Assembly (NCBI RefSeq): GCF_030272615.1 | Contig: NC_081414.1 | Coordinates: 339,058,502-339,122,501 of the forward strand | Direction: 5' to 3' | DNA length: 64,000 bases | Origin: Cryptomeria japonica | Taxonomy: Eukaryota > Streptophyta > Pinopsida > Cupressales > Cupressaceae | Part shown: piece after piece, positions 44,892-56,693 of the stretch | How the letters are laid out: every line of letters begins with the position of its first letter | How positions within the stretch are numbered: position 1 is the stretch's first letter | Notes under the pieces: model-generated | Told to the model about the DNA's origin: nothing | Seen by the model: the letters and a program-made list of their open reading frames with translations, nothing else | Database searches by the model: none | Made by a program: the position numbers and the translations under genes

Positions 44892-45515
44892 TGTTAGTGT
44901 AGGATTTATATTTTCCTTATGTTAGGGGGTTATTTTTCCTATGCATATTATTTAAGCTTGCTTAGGTTATTAGGAGTGGTTAATATGAGGACACGTGGCG
45001 AAATACTTCAGCTACATATGTAACTCTCTACCTCACATGGGTAGTTGAGTTACACACACTCTTTTGGCTTGTTGTGCCACCTCTCATAACCACTATTTTA
45101 TCATTTCTTAAGTGTGTTATGGGGTAGTTGGTTTTCTCATCCTCTTTTGGCCCTATGTGCCAACTTTCTCAACTCCTTTCCTATCTTCATGTAAGGAGGT
45201 TATGCCAAATGTTTTGTCATTTACCAAAAAGGTAAAACCTCCCACTTTTTATGGGGAATAGGATTTAATGCACCTCTTGGATGTATATGCTATTATTTTC
45301 TATATAATAAGCACTATACTCTCACCTTCACTAGTTCAGTGCTAGCTCAGTGAGAGTCTTCTCCAAAATTCTTTTTTGTCTCTATTTTTCTCTCATATCA
45401 GATTTATCTTCATTCAACTCTTTTTTATCTTCGATCATTTATTGCTTGGAGTTGCATGTGATCCACAACTAACATTAGATCTTGGCTTAGTTCTTTCTTC
45501 TCATAGAATCTAACA
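44892..45515 (+). repeat. 3' LTR of the 6.5-kb Copia element (624 bp)
   Basis: It is homologous to 38983-39578, starts TGTTAGTGTAGG and ends ATAGAATCTAACA. It is a little longer than the 5' copy, mainly through an insertion of about 25 bp close to the start (TCCTTATGTTAGGGGGTTA region). Confidence 0.93.
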
Positions 45516-46314
45516 AAGACCCCTATCAAACTTCAAGGTGGGTTCACTAAAGAGGAGCTCAAGTATCCCTGAGATGTGGTATGTCTCTTAATCATGAAAT
45601 ATTTTACTTTGGAGGGTTGTCATAAGATTTTTTATTATTATCACCTGCCTCTACTAAACCATTTTAGGAACTATGACCTACTTTGTTTATCCTTCTATCT
45701 ACTCCATTCTATGGAGAGTTATATTAAAGATGCCCTCGACCCTAAGAATGAAGGTAAACCTCCAATTCCCCTCGACCAAGGCTTAATCTATGGGCTTTAT
45801 GATTACCATTTGGCCCTTTGCCCACCCAAGAACATCATGCTAGTTCAACCCTCTTTTCCTTCCTCCCACCCTTTGGCGATGTTTGCTACTGGTTTTACCC
45901 CACCTAGGGTTTTTCAACTTTCTAATGAGGCATTTGCTTCCCCTATTTTTCCCTCCTCTATTACCATCACCGAATTGAGCACTCCCTCTTTTCCTCCTCC
46001 CTCCTTGGGGGTGGACAAGAAACCCTCTAGCTCTAAGGGTAAAGGCAAAATGGGGAAACGTAAGAGAATTATCATAAATAATTCTAGTTTTGAAGGGTCA
46101 GAAGAGGATGATCCTATTGATGAAACTATTGGAAGACAAAGGTCTCGTAGGTTGTGTTGGTTCCCAAAATGGATGATGGGTTTACACTGCTTATGGGGCA
46201 TAGACCAAGTTGATTTCCTCCAAATATATATGGAGAGCCACCTCCAACTATCAATATCTATCAGGCTTGGACCAACAATAACAAGGACAAAAATTCCTTC
46301 TATGCTTTAGGCTC
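45516..46314 (+). pseudogene. Slice 3 of the unknown ancient ORF
   Basis: This slice continues the ORF interrupted by the Copia element, starting with PIKLQGGFTKEELKYP. A TGA then interrupts it, and from 45576 it is open to 46310: MKYFTLEGCHKIFYYYHLPL, HFRNYDLLCLSFYLLHSMES, then Pro/Ser-rich and Lys-rich parts (SSSKGKGKMGKRKR) and an acidic SFEGSEEDDP. A globular N-terminal half with a charged low-complexity C-terminal half is the same style as the ORF in the 6-kb unit, although I see no residue-level match. After 46150 the better frame changes. The ORF is interrupted again at 46315. Confidence 0.55.
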
Positions 46315-47100
46315 TGTAGGAACTAGGGAGGGTGATCACTTCAGTAAGAAATTCCCACACTCTGCAAGGATACTCAGGAACTTACTAAAAACAAAGCAAA
46401 TAATCTCATAATAAGACTCCACAGAAAGGGAGAATGCTCAAGGATGGCAAATCCTTCAGTGATCCTCAACCTTGAGCTAGAGTATGAGAGAGGATGAGAC
46501 AAATTTCAGAAAATACATAAATCTTAGCAAATGATTGTTCTGATATTTATAAGATTCACTCTGAGAGATATAAAGAAGATAAAATCAAAAACTGATAACC
46601 TAATGAGATTTTCTAGCGAATACCTGTGCCTTATTCATTTGGGTTACAGAGTCTATGAAAAGTGTTACTGAAAACCTGATACAGTTTCATCTAATAGCTG
46701 GTCTAGCCTGAAATAATATTGCCTTACAATATTGCTCTGCTTATAATCCTTCATCTGAGCTACTTATCAAATCCTATGGTGAGCCTTATTTCCTCTGTAA
46801 TCTTATTCAAGCATTTTAATTAATCCCTTGGACTAAAGCATTGAATAGAATAATACGTACATCATAACAATGCAATAACAAACGAAACCTTTGATCCCAT
46901 TTGCTTAAAAGAAGATAAAATCACACATAGGAGAGTAAAGATTAGGAAAATATATTTGCATTAATATCATAAGCTATCTTTTATCAGATGATAGCCAACA
47001 AATTCAAATATAGAATGACCCTGCAACTGTTTTATTACTTTTTTGCTCTGCAAAATAACATTATAGTCCCTATTATTTCCTACGACTCTCTAGAACTATT

Positions 47101-48613
47101 TGATAACACAATGATGAACAATAAGTACCAAATTGGTACTGAGAGGGCAGGGGGTGAATTAGTACAATCACAAAATATTTTCCCAAACCGGTTTGACTGC
47201 AAACACTGCAAATGTCTGACAGACAGTAACACTAGTCTGAAACAGAATGCAACCGGTAAGGCTAGGAATGACTGTGACAGGCATTAAGCAGTTAATCACT
47301 TAGTTTTCCACTCAACTTAATACTACACTTCCATTTCACCTGTATGCATGAATAGGTAATCTATCATCAGAAATATAATAACAACTAGCTCAGCATGATT
47401 TACCTTCGGACACAAATCACTTAAGTCATCACATGAAAAATACTACACATGACAAACAGATTTTTCACATGGAAACCCAACTGGGAAAAACCACGGTGGG
47501 GATGAATACCCACAAGCTACTTTTGAACTCTTTAGAAGTCCACTCTATTAGGATCCTAGTCTGGTTAAAGACTGTTACAACAAGTTTTGCTAGGAATCAA
47601 TCCTATTAGAGATCACTTGGTTAAGGGATGGCTAAATACCCGGTTAAGGGTTAAACCCTATTAGAGGTTACCTTGTTAGAGGATTTCAAGAACTCAATGA
47701 GTTTGAGTCACCCTGTTAAAGGATTTATAGCAAGCTGATTAAAGCTACTCAGTTAAGGGATTTTCTAACTATTGAAGTGGTTAAAGATCAATAGGTATTA
47801 CAATAATCTGATAATAGCACTCAATGCCTAATGCAAATCCTCTTAAGTTCCTTTCTTCTGCACACACACTATGCAGGAATCAATCCCCTTATCTCATCTA
47901 GTCTAGCAAGAATCACATATCTATTCACTTAGATACACACATACCATTTGCCAACAACCTCAGCATGAAACACAACATCAACCTTATAGGTAATAGATAG
48001 GTTGGTAGCATGAGCCCTAAACCCTAAACATTTAGGTTAAGTAATTCAGGTGGTTCAATCCTGGCCATTAAACACTTTGCATTTGAATATAACGGTCTTG
48101 AATAGATCTCGAGACATTCTCCATCACTCGTTCTTCACCGTTATATGGAAGCGATAACCCATCACGCGTTCTCCACCATTTATAGGGACTTCACACATTC
48201 CCGAGGTAGATAGGATCAATCTCCTTCATACAAGATCCTTTATGTGTACAAGGTTGACATGGAACCATGATCTGATCTTCATTATAGTTCTAACTCATCA
48301 TACGATGTCATCGGTTGAATCACACAAGCTTGGAACACTTCAACCAGAAACCCTTAAGCTAAGACTACCAACCGATAGTCATACCATGTTAAGTCTTCAT
48401 AGAAAACATTCCATATGTCGGTTCACATTTCATCATACCGGTTCTCTTGGACAAACATACCACTTCACCTATTGCTTAATATACTGGTTCACTTCTTTGC
48501 ACATAAAGCAGTTCACCACATTGTACCGGTTCACATTTCAGCATATTGCCGGTTCACTCTCCAACACATTGACATCAATAACAGTATAGTATCATCATGC
48601 ACAAATGCCAACA
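47101..48613 (-). repeat. 3' LTR of the 7.4-kb Copia element (1513 bp)
   Basis: On the plus strand it starts TGATAACACAATGATG and ends CAAATGCCAACA, so in element orientation it starts TGTTGGCATTTG. The minus-strand PPT (AAAGGGGGAGAT, plus strand 48614-48625) is adjacent. Internally it has several words such as TGTTAGAGGATTT and CGGTTAAGGG repeated at irregular spacing (47600-47770). Confidence 0.95.
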
Positions 48614-48859
48614 ATCTCCCCCTTTGGCATTGATGACAATATACAAAGATATATCTTCCTGCATCACATCTTCAACCCATTGTTGTGGATATCTTCTCCA
48701 CTTCACATCTTCTCCCCCTTTGACATCAATCCCAAAGTGAAGGCACAAGCTTTCCTGTTCCACTATGTTGCTCTGCCTGAGGAGTAGCATCCTTCAACAC
48801 ATCAATCCAGAAATATTTGGACACTGCAATACTTGACTAATGTGGAGTACATACTTTTT

Positions 48860-49560
48860 GTTCACCTCTTGAAGGGGCAGCACCCCTAGTTCACCTCTTA
48901 AATAGGTAAATGAAGCCTTTGGTAGAGGCTTGGTGAATATATCTGCTAACTGCTCCTTACTGGAAACATGTTCTAGTAAAACCTCCTTCTTCTAAACATT
49001 TTCCCTCAAGAAATGATACTTGAGCTCAAAGTGCTTGGTTCTAGCATGGAAAACCGGATTCTTGGAAATGTTAATTGCACTTGTATTGTCACAAAATATG
49101 CTTACCAGTTCAGATACAGAAACTTTGAAAACATTTAATACATGCTTCATCCAAATAGTCTGGGTGCAGTTCATAAAGGCTGCAACATAGTCCACTTTTG
49201 CTATAGACTAAGAGATACAACTCTACTTTTTACTCATCCATGAGACCAGTCTACCACCGAGAAAGAATGCACCACCTGTTGTGCTCTTCTGGTCATCTAC
49301 ATTACCAGCCCAATCAACATTTGTGAACATTTTCAGGTTGAAGTCGTTATTGTATGGATACCATAACCCATAGTCAATAGTTCCCTTTAGATATCTAAGA
49401 ATCCGCTTGACTGCTACCAAGTGGGATTCTCTAGGGCTTTGTTGAAACCTAGCGGTAATACCCACTGCATGCGCAATGTACAGTCTACTATGCACTACAT
49501 AATGCAACTTACCAACATTGATCAGTAATCTTTCTGATTTACCACCGCTGAGTCATCTTC
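48860..49560 (-). pseudogene. Copia (7.4 kb) RNase H
   Basis: This lies in a frame shifted from the rest of pol. Landmarks are KRILRYLKGTIDYGLWYP, FTNVDWAGNVDDQKST (family form: YTDADWAGD; the first Asp reads Asn), GGRLVSWMSKK, IFCDNTSAINISKNPVFHAR and QLADIFTKPLPK. Stops after SKK and after SCIS lie where Gln is usual in this family (KKQSC), and both are TAG. About 230 bp of 3' non-coding sequence separate it from the PPT. Confidence 0.88.
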
Positions 49561-49599
49561 TTTTGATAGCTTACAATCGATCACCATTGGTGTACCAAC

Positions 49600-50523
49600 C
49601 GGTTTACTATCTTCCATGCCAAAGGTCTTCAACACCTCTTTGACATACTTGGACTGAGTAATAAAGATTCCACCTTTTATTTGTTGAATCTAGAGTCCAA
49701 TGAAGAACTTAATCTCCCCTATGAGTGACATTTCAAACTCCTTCTTCATCTCATCAGCAAATTCATGACTCATCTTGTCATCACCTCCAAAGATGATGTC
49801 ATCAATAAATACTTCACAAATCAGAATCTGATCTCCTTCTGATTTCAAGTAGATATTGCTATCTTCACTTGTTCTTTCAAATCCAATCTTCACAAGATGG
49901 GAGTGCAAGAATTCATACCATGCTCCAGGTGCATGCTTCAGTCCATACAAGGCTTTATGTAGCCTACACACCATGTCATTGTCTTCTGATAGGGCAAACC
50001 GATCTGGTTGCTCTATATACACCTCCTCTTCAAGTATTCCATTTAGGAATGCAGATTTTACATCCATTTGGTATACCTTGAATCCTTTAAAAGCTTCATA
50101 TGAAAGAAGCATACGAACTCCTTCCAATCTGGCTACTGGGGCAAAAGTTTCTCCATAGTCTTCTCCTTCTTCTTGAGCATATCCTTTACATACTAGTCTG
50201 GCTTTGTTCCTTACCACTGTGCCATCCTCATTCAGCTTGTTTTTGAAAACCCATTTGGTACCAATGACATTTTTATGATCTGGTCTGGGTACCAAAGACC
50301 ATGTACCATTCTTCTCTATCTGGTCAAGTTCCTCCTCCATTTCCTTGATCCAGTCTTCATCTTTATGTGCCTCTTTGAATGATTTAGGCTCAAATTCAGA
50401 GATCATACAGGAATTCTCTCTGACCTTTCTTCTTGTAAGGATTCCTGCATCCTTATCTCCTATGATCTTCTTTGGATCATGATTCAGTTTGACATATCGT
50501 GGAATGCTCTTGACTGATTCCTC
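49600..50523 (-). pseudogene. Copia (7.4 kb) reverse transcriptase
   Basis: A 238-codon open stretch (50406-49690) in the same frame as gag and integrase covers most of [95 protein letters not shown] and [12 protein letters not shown], whose DD pair is intact. The first stop inside the domain is the TAG at 49690, in GL*IQQIKGG where Gln is expected. Apart from that, the RT core has no visible lethal change, which makes it the best-preserved RT in the window. Confidence 0.92.
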
Positions 50524-51612
50524 CTACTTTTCTTCTTCATCCTCAACTTCATCAGCATCAGCATCTTCCGGTGTAGGAGCACTGTTGCCGGTACTTGGTT
50601 GATTAGCAACCGGTTCCCAGAAGGTTACTACCAGTTCATCTCTTACTTGCTTACTACCAGTTTCCTCAGGTTTTCCAAAGTTTTCATCAACTCTAACATT
50701 GATTCTTTCAACAATTCTCTGAGTCCTATTGTTGAAACATTTGAGAGCTTTTCTCTTGGTAGAATATCCTAGGAATATTCCTTCATCACATTTTGCATCG
50801 AAATTTCTCTGATGTTCACTCCTCTTAATATAACATTTGCTACCAAACACTCTAAAGTAGCTTACCACTGGTGTCTTACCAGTCCAATACTCATAAGGAG
50901 TCCTATCCTTTCCTTTCTTGATGAGTACTTGGTTCATTGTGTATATTGCAGTGCTCGCCGCTTCTCTCCAAAAGGTGTGAGCAACTTTTCCTTGGATCAA
51001 CATAGTTCTAGCTGCTTCAACCACAGTCTAGTTGTTTCTCTCTGCTAAGCCATTCTGCTATGGAGTCCGGGGGGCAGATAGTTGCCTCTTGATGTTTTTC
51101 ATTTCACAATATTTGTTCAATTCACTTGAAGTGAACTCTCCTCCTTGATCAGTTCTAAGGCATTTGATTCTTCTACCACTTTCCTTTTCTACCAGTGCTC
51201 TGAAAGCTTTGAACTTTCCAAAAGCTTCAAACTTATCTTCCAAGAATGTTACCCACATCATTCTTGAGTAGTCATCAGCCAGAATCATGAAATACCTATC
51301 TCCCTGGACACTCCTAGTTTTCATAGGACCACACAAATCAGTATGCACAATATCAAGTAAATTGTCTGCTATGAAAGGTTCACCTTTGAATGTTGAGGAA
51401 GACATTTTCCCCAGTTGACATTCTCTGCACAAAGGATTTTCTGATTTGCTCAGCATCGGCAATCCTCTGACTGCCTTGGTCTTACTGGCCTTCACAATGT
51501 TATCAAAGTTTACATGGTAGAGTCTCTTATGCCACATCCAGCTATCATCAAATTTAGCCATAAGACATGTACTTACATTTGCATCCAGTTGAAATAAGTT
51601 ACCTTTGGTCTA
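50524..51612 (-). pseudogene. Copia (7.4 kb) integrase
   Basis: The pre-integrase zinc region (MWHKRLYHVNFDNIVK...CRECQLGKMSSSTF) and the core lie in two open stretches of one frame, 51561-51058 and 51024-50524. The DDE triad is intact: IVHTDLCGPM, LRTDQGGEF and NGLAERNN. The family C-terminus follows (YFRVFGSKCYIKRSEHQR, EGIFLGYSTKRKALKCF) with an acidic tail ending EDADADEVEDEEEK. Stops at 51610, 51058, 51028 and 50524 are all TAG; those in GM*TKGNLF, TP*QNG and EEK*EESV lie where CAG (Gln) is the simplest ancestor. Confidence 0.92.
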
Positions 51613-52056
51613 CATGCCGGTGACCATCAATTCACCATTCTTTCCTTTGATTTTGCACACTCCGTTTTTGAATTCTAGAATGAGTCCACTATCATTCAGC
51701 TAGGCAATGCTCAATAGATTGTGTCTGAGACCTTCCACCCAATACACATTGTTAGCACTGCTCTTTCCATTCAAAGAGATGGACCCTCTTCCTTTAACCA
51801 TACATGGTGCATCATTACCAAAATGAACCACACCACCAGCATATACTTCCAAAGATAGAAACTTGCTCCGGTCACTAGTCATATAGTGAAAACAACCACT
51901 GTCAATAATCCACTCATTGGAATTATCAAAGTGGGAGACAAGAGCCTTCTTGTGTGACACATCTTCCTTTACTGCAACAAACACAATATCTTCATTCTCT
52001 TCATCTTCTGATTCCTCATCTATGACACCTTCATCAACTACAACAAAATAGTTTCT
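51613..52056 (-). pseudogene. Copia (7.4 kb) aspartic protease
   Basis: The open stretch 51984-51700 contains SNEWIIDSGCFHYMTSDRSK with the intact D-S-G active site, then MVKGRGSISLNGKSSANNVY and EGLRHNLLSIA. A TAG at 51700 follows, where the family has Gln. The zinc-knuckle end of gag precedes it in the same frame, separated by an acidic segment (EESEDEENEDI). Confidence 0.9.
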
Positions 52057-52944
52057 TCAGTTTCCTCCTTTGAATTTCTTGAACCTCTCTAGTTTGTCCT
52101 TACTGTCACCATTAGGATAGTTTATAGCAATATGCCCTATCCGATTACAAGAAAAGCATTTCAAAGGGAGCTTACCTCTATATTTACCAGTTCCTTTAGG
52201 AAGTTTTCTGGCAAGAAGAGCTTCAAATTCCATCAAGATCTCCTGATCATCCATTTCTCTGCTCTGTCTTGGTTCACCACTGGTGCTTGCTTCTTTTCCT
52301 TTTCTGGATGGTACAGTAGAAGCTTTAAAAGTTGATTCAGTCTTTTGAACACCGCCATCAAAACTATTTAGCTCATAGGCTATCAACTTTGCAATGATGG
52401 AGTCCATGGATACCTTAGTCTTGTCTATTGATCTAAACTCCTGAATAGAAACAACCCTTATTGCATAGACCGGTAATAAGGATCTCAAAACTTTGCTTAC
52501 CATAGTGGAATCTTCCATTTTACCACCTGCACTCTTGATATCTCCAAAAATAGTTTTGATTCTTATTCCATACTATTGAATGGTCTCACCTTCAACCATC
52601 TGCATGTCTTCAAACTTCCCTCTAAGGCTTTCTTCCTTGGCTTGTTTTACATGCTCATCACCGCCATAGATACTCTCAAGAGTGTCCCATATTTCTTTGG
52701 GATTATCTTTATCCTGGACATCAATAAACTCAATGTCAGATAAGCTGTTGATTAGGGCTTCCATGAATTGCCCATTCTCCTATATTTCTCTCTTTTGATC
52801 ATCGGTGAGAGTACTGGTAGGAATAACAAAAGCATTCTCAACATAGCTCCAGTGTTGAGCACCCATGCTTGTGATGTAAATCTTCATTCTGTCCTTCCAT
52901 ATTTTGAAGTTATCTCTATTAAACTTTGGACCTTCCCTCTTCAT
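52057..52944 (-). pseudogene. Copia (7.4 kb) gag
   Basis: The start chosen is the ATG at 52944 (MKREGPKFNRDNFKIWKDRM), about 60 bp downstream of the PBS and in frame with everything to the end of RT. Next come GDEHVKQAKEESLRGKFEDM and VLRSLLPVYAIRVVSIQEF of the gag_2 domain. The zinc knuckle is KCFSCNRIGHIAINYPNG, a C-x2-C-x4-H-x4-C motif whose last Cys is Tyr. Stops: TAG at 52780-52782, TAG at 52573 and TGA at 52057 (a former TGG Trp before RNYF). Confidence 0.9.
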
Positions 52945-53001
52945 TATTACAATAGGATCTTTCCCTCAAGCAGTTAAGCTCACAACATATAGGACCTGGA
53001 T

Positions 53002-53013
53002 GCTCTGATACCA
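53002..53013 (-). promoter_or_regulatory. Primer-binding site of the 7.4-kb Copia element
   Basis: On the minus strand TGGTATCAGAGC lies two bases from the 5' LTR end. It is a perfect match to the site complementary to plant initiator tRNA-Met. Confidence 0.92.
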
Positions 53014-53015
53014 AT

Positions 53016-54527
53016 TGATAACACAATGATGAACAATAAGTACCAAATTGGTACTGAGAGGGGGGCGGGGTAAATCAATACAGTCACGAAATCTTTTCCT
53101 AAACTGGTTTGACTGCAAACACTGCAAATATCTGATAGACAGTAACACCAATCTGAAACAGAATGCAACCGGTAAGGCTAGGAATGACTGTGACAGGCAT
53201 TAATCGGTTAATCACTTAGTTTTCCACTCAACTTAATACTACACTTCCATTTCACCTTTATGCATGAATAGGTAATCTATCATCAGAAATATAATAACAG
53301 CTAGCTTAGCATGATTTACCTTCGGACACAAATCACTCAAGTCATCACATGAAAAATACTACACATGACACAGATTTTTCATGTGGAAACCCAACTAGGA
53401 AAAACCACGATGGGGATGAATACCCACAAGCTTCTTTTGAACTCTTTAGAAGTCCACTCTATTAGCAGCCTAGTCTAGTTAAAGATTGTTACAATAGGTT
53501 CTGCTAGGAACTGATCCTATTAGAGATCACCCGGTTAAGGGATGGCTAAATACTCGGTTAAGGATTAAACCCTGTTAGAGGTTACCTTGTTAGAGGATTT
53601 CAAGAACTCAATGAGTTTGAGTCACCCTATTAAAGGATTTACAACAAGTTGATTAAAGCTACCTAGTTAAGGGATTTTCCAACTATTGAAGTAGTTAAAG
53701 ATCAATAGGTATTATAATGATCTGATAATAGCACTCAATGCCCAATGCAAATCCACTTAAGTTCCTTTCTTTTGCACACACACTATGCAGGAATCAATCC
53801 CCTTATCTCATCTGGTCTGGCAAGAATCACATATCTCTTCACTTAGATACACACATACCATTTGCCAACAACCTCAGCATGAAACACAACATCGACCTTA
53901 TAAGAAACAGATAGGTTGGTAGCATAAACCCTAAACCCTAAACATTTAGGTTAAGCAATTTAGGTGGTTCAATCCTGGCCATTGAACACTTTGCATTTCA
54001 ATATAATGGTCTTGAACAGATCTAGAGACATTCTCCATCACTCGTTCTTCACCGCTTTATGGAAGCGATAACCCATCATGTGTTCTCCACCGTTTACAGG
54101 GACTTTGCACATTCCCGTGGTAGATAGGATCAATCTCCTTCATGCAAGATCCTTTACGCGCACAATGCTGACATGGCACCATGATTTGATCTTCATTACA
54201 GTTCTAACTCATCATACGATGTCATCAGTTGAATCACATAGGCTTGGAACACTTCAATTGGAAACCCTTAAGCTAAGACTACCAACCGATAGTCATACCA
54301 TGTTAAGTCTTCGTAGAAAACATTCAATATGCTAGTTCACATTTCATCATACCTATTCTCTTGGACAAACATACCACTTCACCTATTGCTCAATATACCA
54401 ATTCACTTCTTTGCACATATATTGGTTCACCACATTGTACCAATTCACATTTCAGCATATTGCTAGTTCACTCTCCAACACATTGACATCAATGACAACA
54501 TAGTATCATCATGCACAAATGCCAACA
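53016..54527 (-). repeat. 5' LTR of the 7.4-kb Copia element (1512 bp)
   Basis: It is homologous to 47101-48613 over its whole length, with scattered substitutions (many of them transitions) and very few indels. On the plus strand it starts TGATAACACAATGATG and ends CAAATGCCAACA, followed by the TSD CTATT. Confidence 0.95.
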
Positions 54528-55094
54528 CTATTTTGGACCTAACCCTACAGAAAAGATCTATTTTACAGGGATCCTTCCTAGAAAATTTAGACCCTAATTA
54601 ATGGCCTTGAATTCCCTTTTATAAAAAACAAGGGAGCAACAAGCTTCAGGCCATAAGACACTTGTCAATAGCAGATTCACTCTAATAATTATCCCTTAAG
54701 GCTGTATACAATCCTATTCCAAAATGTCCACATGCCTATGCGCTGACACCTGTGAATCATCATTCTTGAACCGAAAATTGGTCAAAGTAAAAATGTTTGA
54801 GTCATGTCGTTATCTCCTTAACACCTTTGGATGGAGTGCGAGATGTTGCATTTTTGTCCCATAGAGAATTTCCCTTCCTTAGAGAGGGAATTAGGATCTT
54901 GACAAGAGGTAAAGTTGCCCCTCAAGATAGAGGAGGAGCTCAACCTTCATGCCCATGATCAGAGGTAGTGGGAGGTGAAGTTAGAGGGGAAATATGATAT
55001 GTTGGGGAGGGGTCACAGCTTCCATGTAGCTACATGGATGGATTGTTGCCGCTCCCTACCCAAACATGTTCCCTTTTCATTCCTCTACGGGCTC

Positions 55095-55347
55095 TGTCTC
55101 AGAACCCTCTGCCACCGAGAGACTGAGTAGACATAGAGGCTGTGACATGCGTGACCTTTCATCACAAGAAAAGGCTTTCATGGCCCCTCAGGCAATCCTC
55201 CCCACTTTCACATCCCCTATGGCAATAGACATACTCACACATGAGAGAAAAAATCCATCCGCTATCACAAAGTATATTGAAACTCCATCTATAAGCTTGC
55301 TCAAACATCATTTTTCTACAGAAAGAAAACCTGCACATAGAAAATGA
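55095..55347 (+). pseudogene. Slice 4 of the unknown ancient ORF
   Basis: This open plus-strand stretch resumes the frame interrupted at 46314: VSEPSATERLSRHRGCDMRD and then DLSSQEKAFMAPQAI, ending with a stop after ERKPAHRK at 55347. It is Ser/Thr/Pro-rich with basic residues. Family unknown. The ATG at 55066 lies in the LTR-like insertion and is not the true start. Confidence 0.4.
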
Positions 55348-56693
55348 AAAGGCTTCATACTCTTTTACCAATTTGATCACCACCTTGCTACATTTATAGT
55401 TGAACCATACTTCATCAAGTAGTGCCTGTTCTTAAAACATCATCACTCTGGTGTTCTAAATTTACTTTGCCAGCTATGGACACTAGAATTCATGCATATC
55501 ACATCTACTACATTCTTTTGTCAAGTTTCACCTGATGCAAACGATTTTATTCTAATCTTATTCCTCTTTTTAGTGTATAGTCTCCTACTTCAAGATTTTT
55601 GTTAACAAGCAAATCTCTGAATTCATCAAAGAACTCATGATTCATCACACCTGAACTGGAAGCTTACCCAAATCCTTTCACATCTCTGAGCTATCATCTT
55701 TGACTATCAAATCAATCCTAAATTGACAATTCTGAATCCCATTCATTCTGCCCTTTCCTGCAAGCTACGATCGGTGCCTCCAAAATCCCTCCAAACTTCT
55801 CATTTGAAACTCAACCACAAATCTCATCCAACTTGGCAAATATAACGGTCATTTCTTGTCAACTGAGCAATTTGACTTTCCAACTGTACCTGTGGGCGCA
55901 CAAAATCTTGACTGGATAGCGCCATATCATCTTTCGATCAAGCTCCATCAGCAACTTCCCTGGAAGCCTTCCTGATCAACCTAGGATGCATGGCATCATC
56001 TCGTGATTCCACATTCTGTAATCTCCCTGCAACTTCCATTGCGAGAACACGAGGGTCTTCCGCTTTGTTCAATCTTTACCGCTTTGCATGTTCCCTGTCA
56101 ACTCCTCCAGGACTCAAAAGTTGAGCACCTTTTCCCTCAGGATAAAAAATCTTCATTCATTCTGAGCATGTGCAAATTGATGGGACTATTAGTAGATTGA
56201 CCTTCACTACCTGCAAATCAATATTACCAGACTTTCGACTGGTTATGCTGCTAACCCTACCGGTTTCCACTGATAACATGCGTCACAATCTCGCGATGCC
56301 ATGGTCATTAAAATACTCGCATCTTTGATCATGGGGAAGCACCAGCCGTTGTATCTATCCTTTCTTTAACAGACAGTTAGTGTATTTAGGAATTTTCAAA
56401 CTTAGGAAAATACAAACACATGCATAAATATTTTAAAAGGGGATCGGTAATAGGAAAGTTATGTGCTTGACTTAGGGGATTATTATTTCATGAACCGATT
56501 GATCAAAATTTTTCTTAGGGAATAAGATGGCCCCGCTCATGGAAAGGGTACCCTTGGTTTTAAGTGAAAAAAGTAACACCAAAATATATCACTTCTAGGG
56601 TTTTCTTCATAAAAATATAAGAAATTTTGATAAACCCTAAACCCTAGACCTTGAATCGTTCTCAAAAGATACAAGTAAAAACTTGAAAAATCA
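55348..56693. other. Unassigned, less AT-rich region
   Basis: By eye this 1.3 kb is richer in G and C than its surroundings. No LTR ends or named domains were seen. A plus-strand open stretch lies at 56003-56200. On the minus strand a longer stop-poor path runs through about 55600-55950 (for example KFGGILEAPIVACRKGQNEW), but it has stops and no motif that I know. From about 56380 the sequence becomes AT-rich again. Confidence 0.35.

Larger units (their letters stand above)
38983..45515 (+). mobile_element. Full-length Copia element, 6.5 kb
   Basis: This is a complete, decayed plus-strand Copia element. LTRs are 38983-39578 and 44892-45515. The PBS follows the first LTR directly and a PPT precedes the second. 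TSDs are GAGAC (38978-38982) and AAGAC (45516-45520), four of five matching. Interior order is gag, protease, integrase, RT, RNase H, the Copia order. Many stops are present. It belongs to a family distinct from the other Copia elements here (shorter LTRs, different gag). It interrupts the unknown ORF, whose codons resume in frame after it. Confidence 0.95.
47101..54527 (-). mobile_element. Full-length Copia element, 7.4 kb, single-frame polyprotein
   Basis: This is a complete minus-strand Copia element with perfect TSD CTATT (47096-47100 and 54528-54532). The LTRs are 47101-48613 and 53016-54527, nearly equal in length. A PBS and a PPT are both in place. The gag-pol frame runs from an ATG at 52944 to about 49600 in one reading frame interrupted only by single stop codons; a shift separates the RNase H. 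It is the least rearranged element in the window. It sits inside the LTR-like unit 46315-55089. Confidence 0.96.
46315..55089. mobile_element. LTR-like insertion (about 1.34 kb) split by a Copia element
   Basis: The outer segments 46315-47100 and 54533-55089 together form a unit that starts TGTAGGAAC and ends TTCCTCTACG. Its flanks are GGCTC on both sides (46310-46314 and 55090-55094), and the codons of the unknown ORF resume in frame when it is removed. TGTAGGAA is roughly the inverted complement of TTCCTCTACG; the final CA has become CG. With no coding content it is best read as a solo LTR of unknown orientation. TATA-like words (TATTTATAAG near 46537 and TTTTATAAAA near 54620) are present. 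Confidence 0.6.

Noticed and set aside
48242-48633. Plus-strand open frames of 115 and 72 codons
   Set aside because: They lie within the 3' LTR of a minus-strand Copia element; the homologous 5' LTR does not keep them open to the same extent.
49856-50158. 100-codon plus-strand frame
   Set aside because: Antisense to the well-preserved Copia RT.
46315-55094. hAT-type insertion with 8-bp duplication GGCTCTGT
   Set aside because: The word GGCTCTGT occurs at both ends, but 5-bp GGCTC with LTR-like TGTAGGAA...TTCCTCTACG ends explains it better; no hAT terminal motif is visible.
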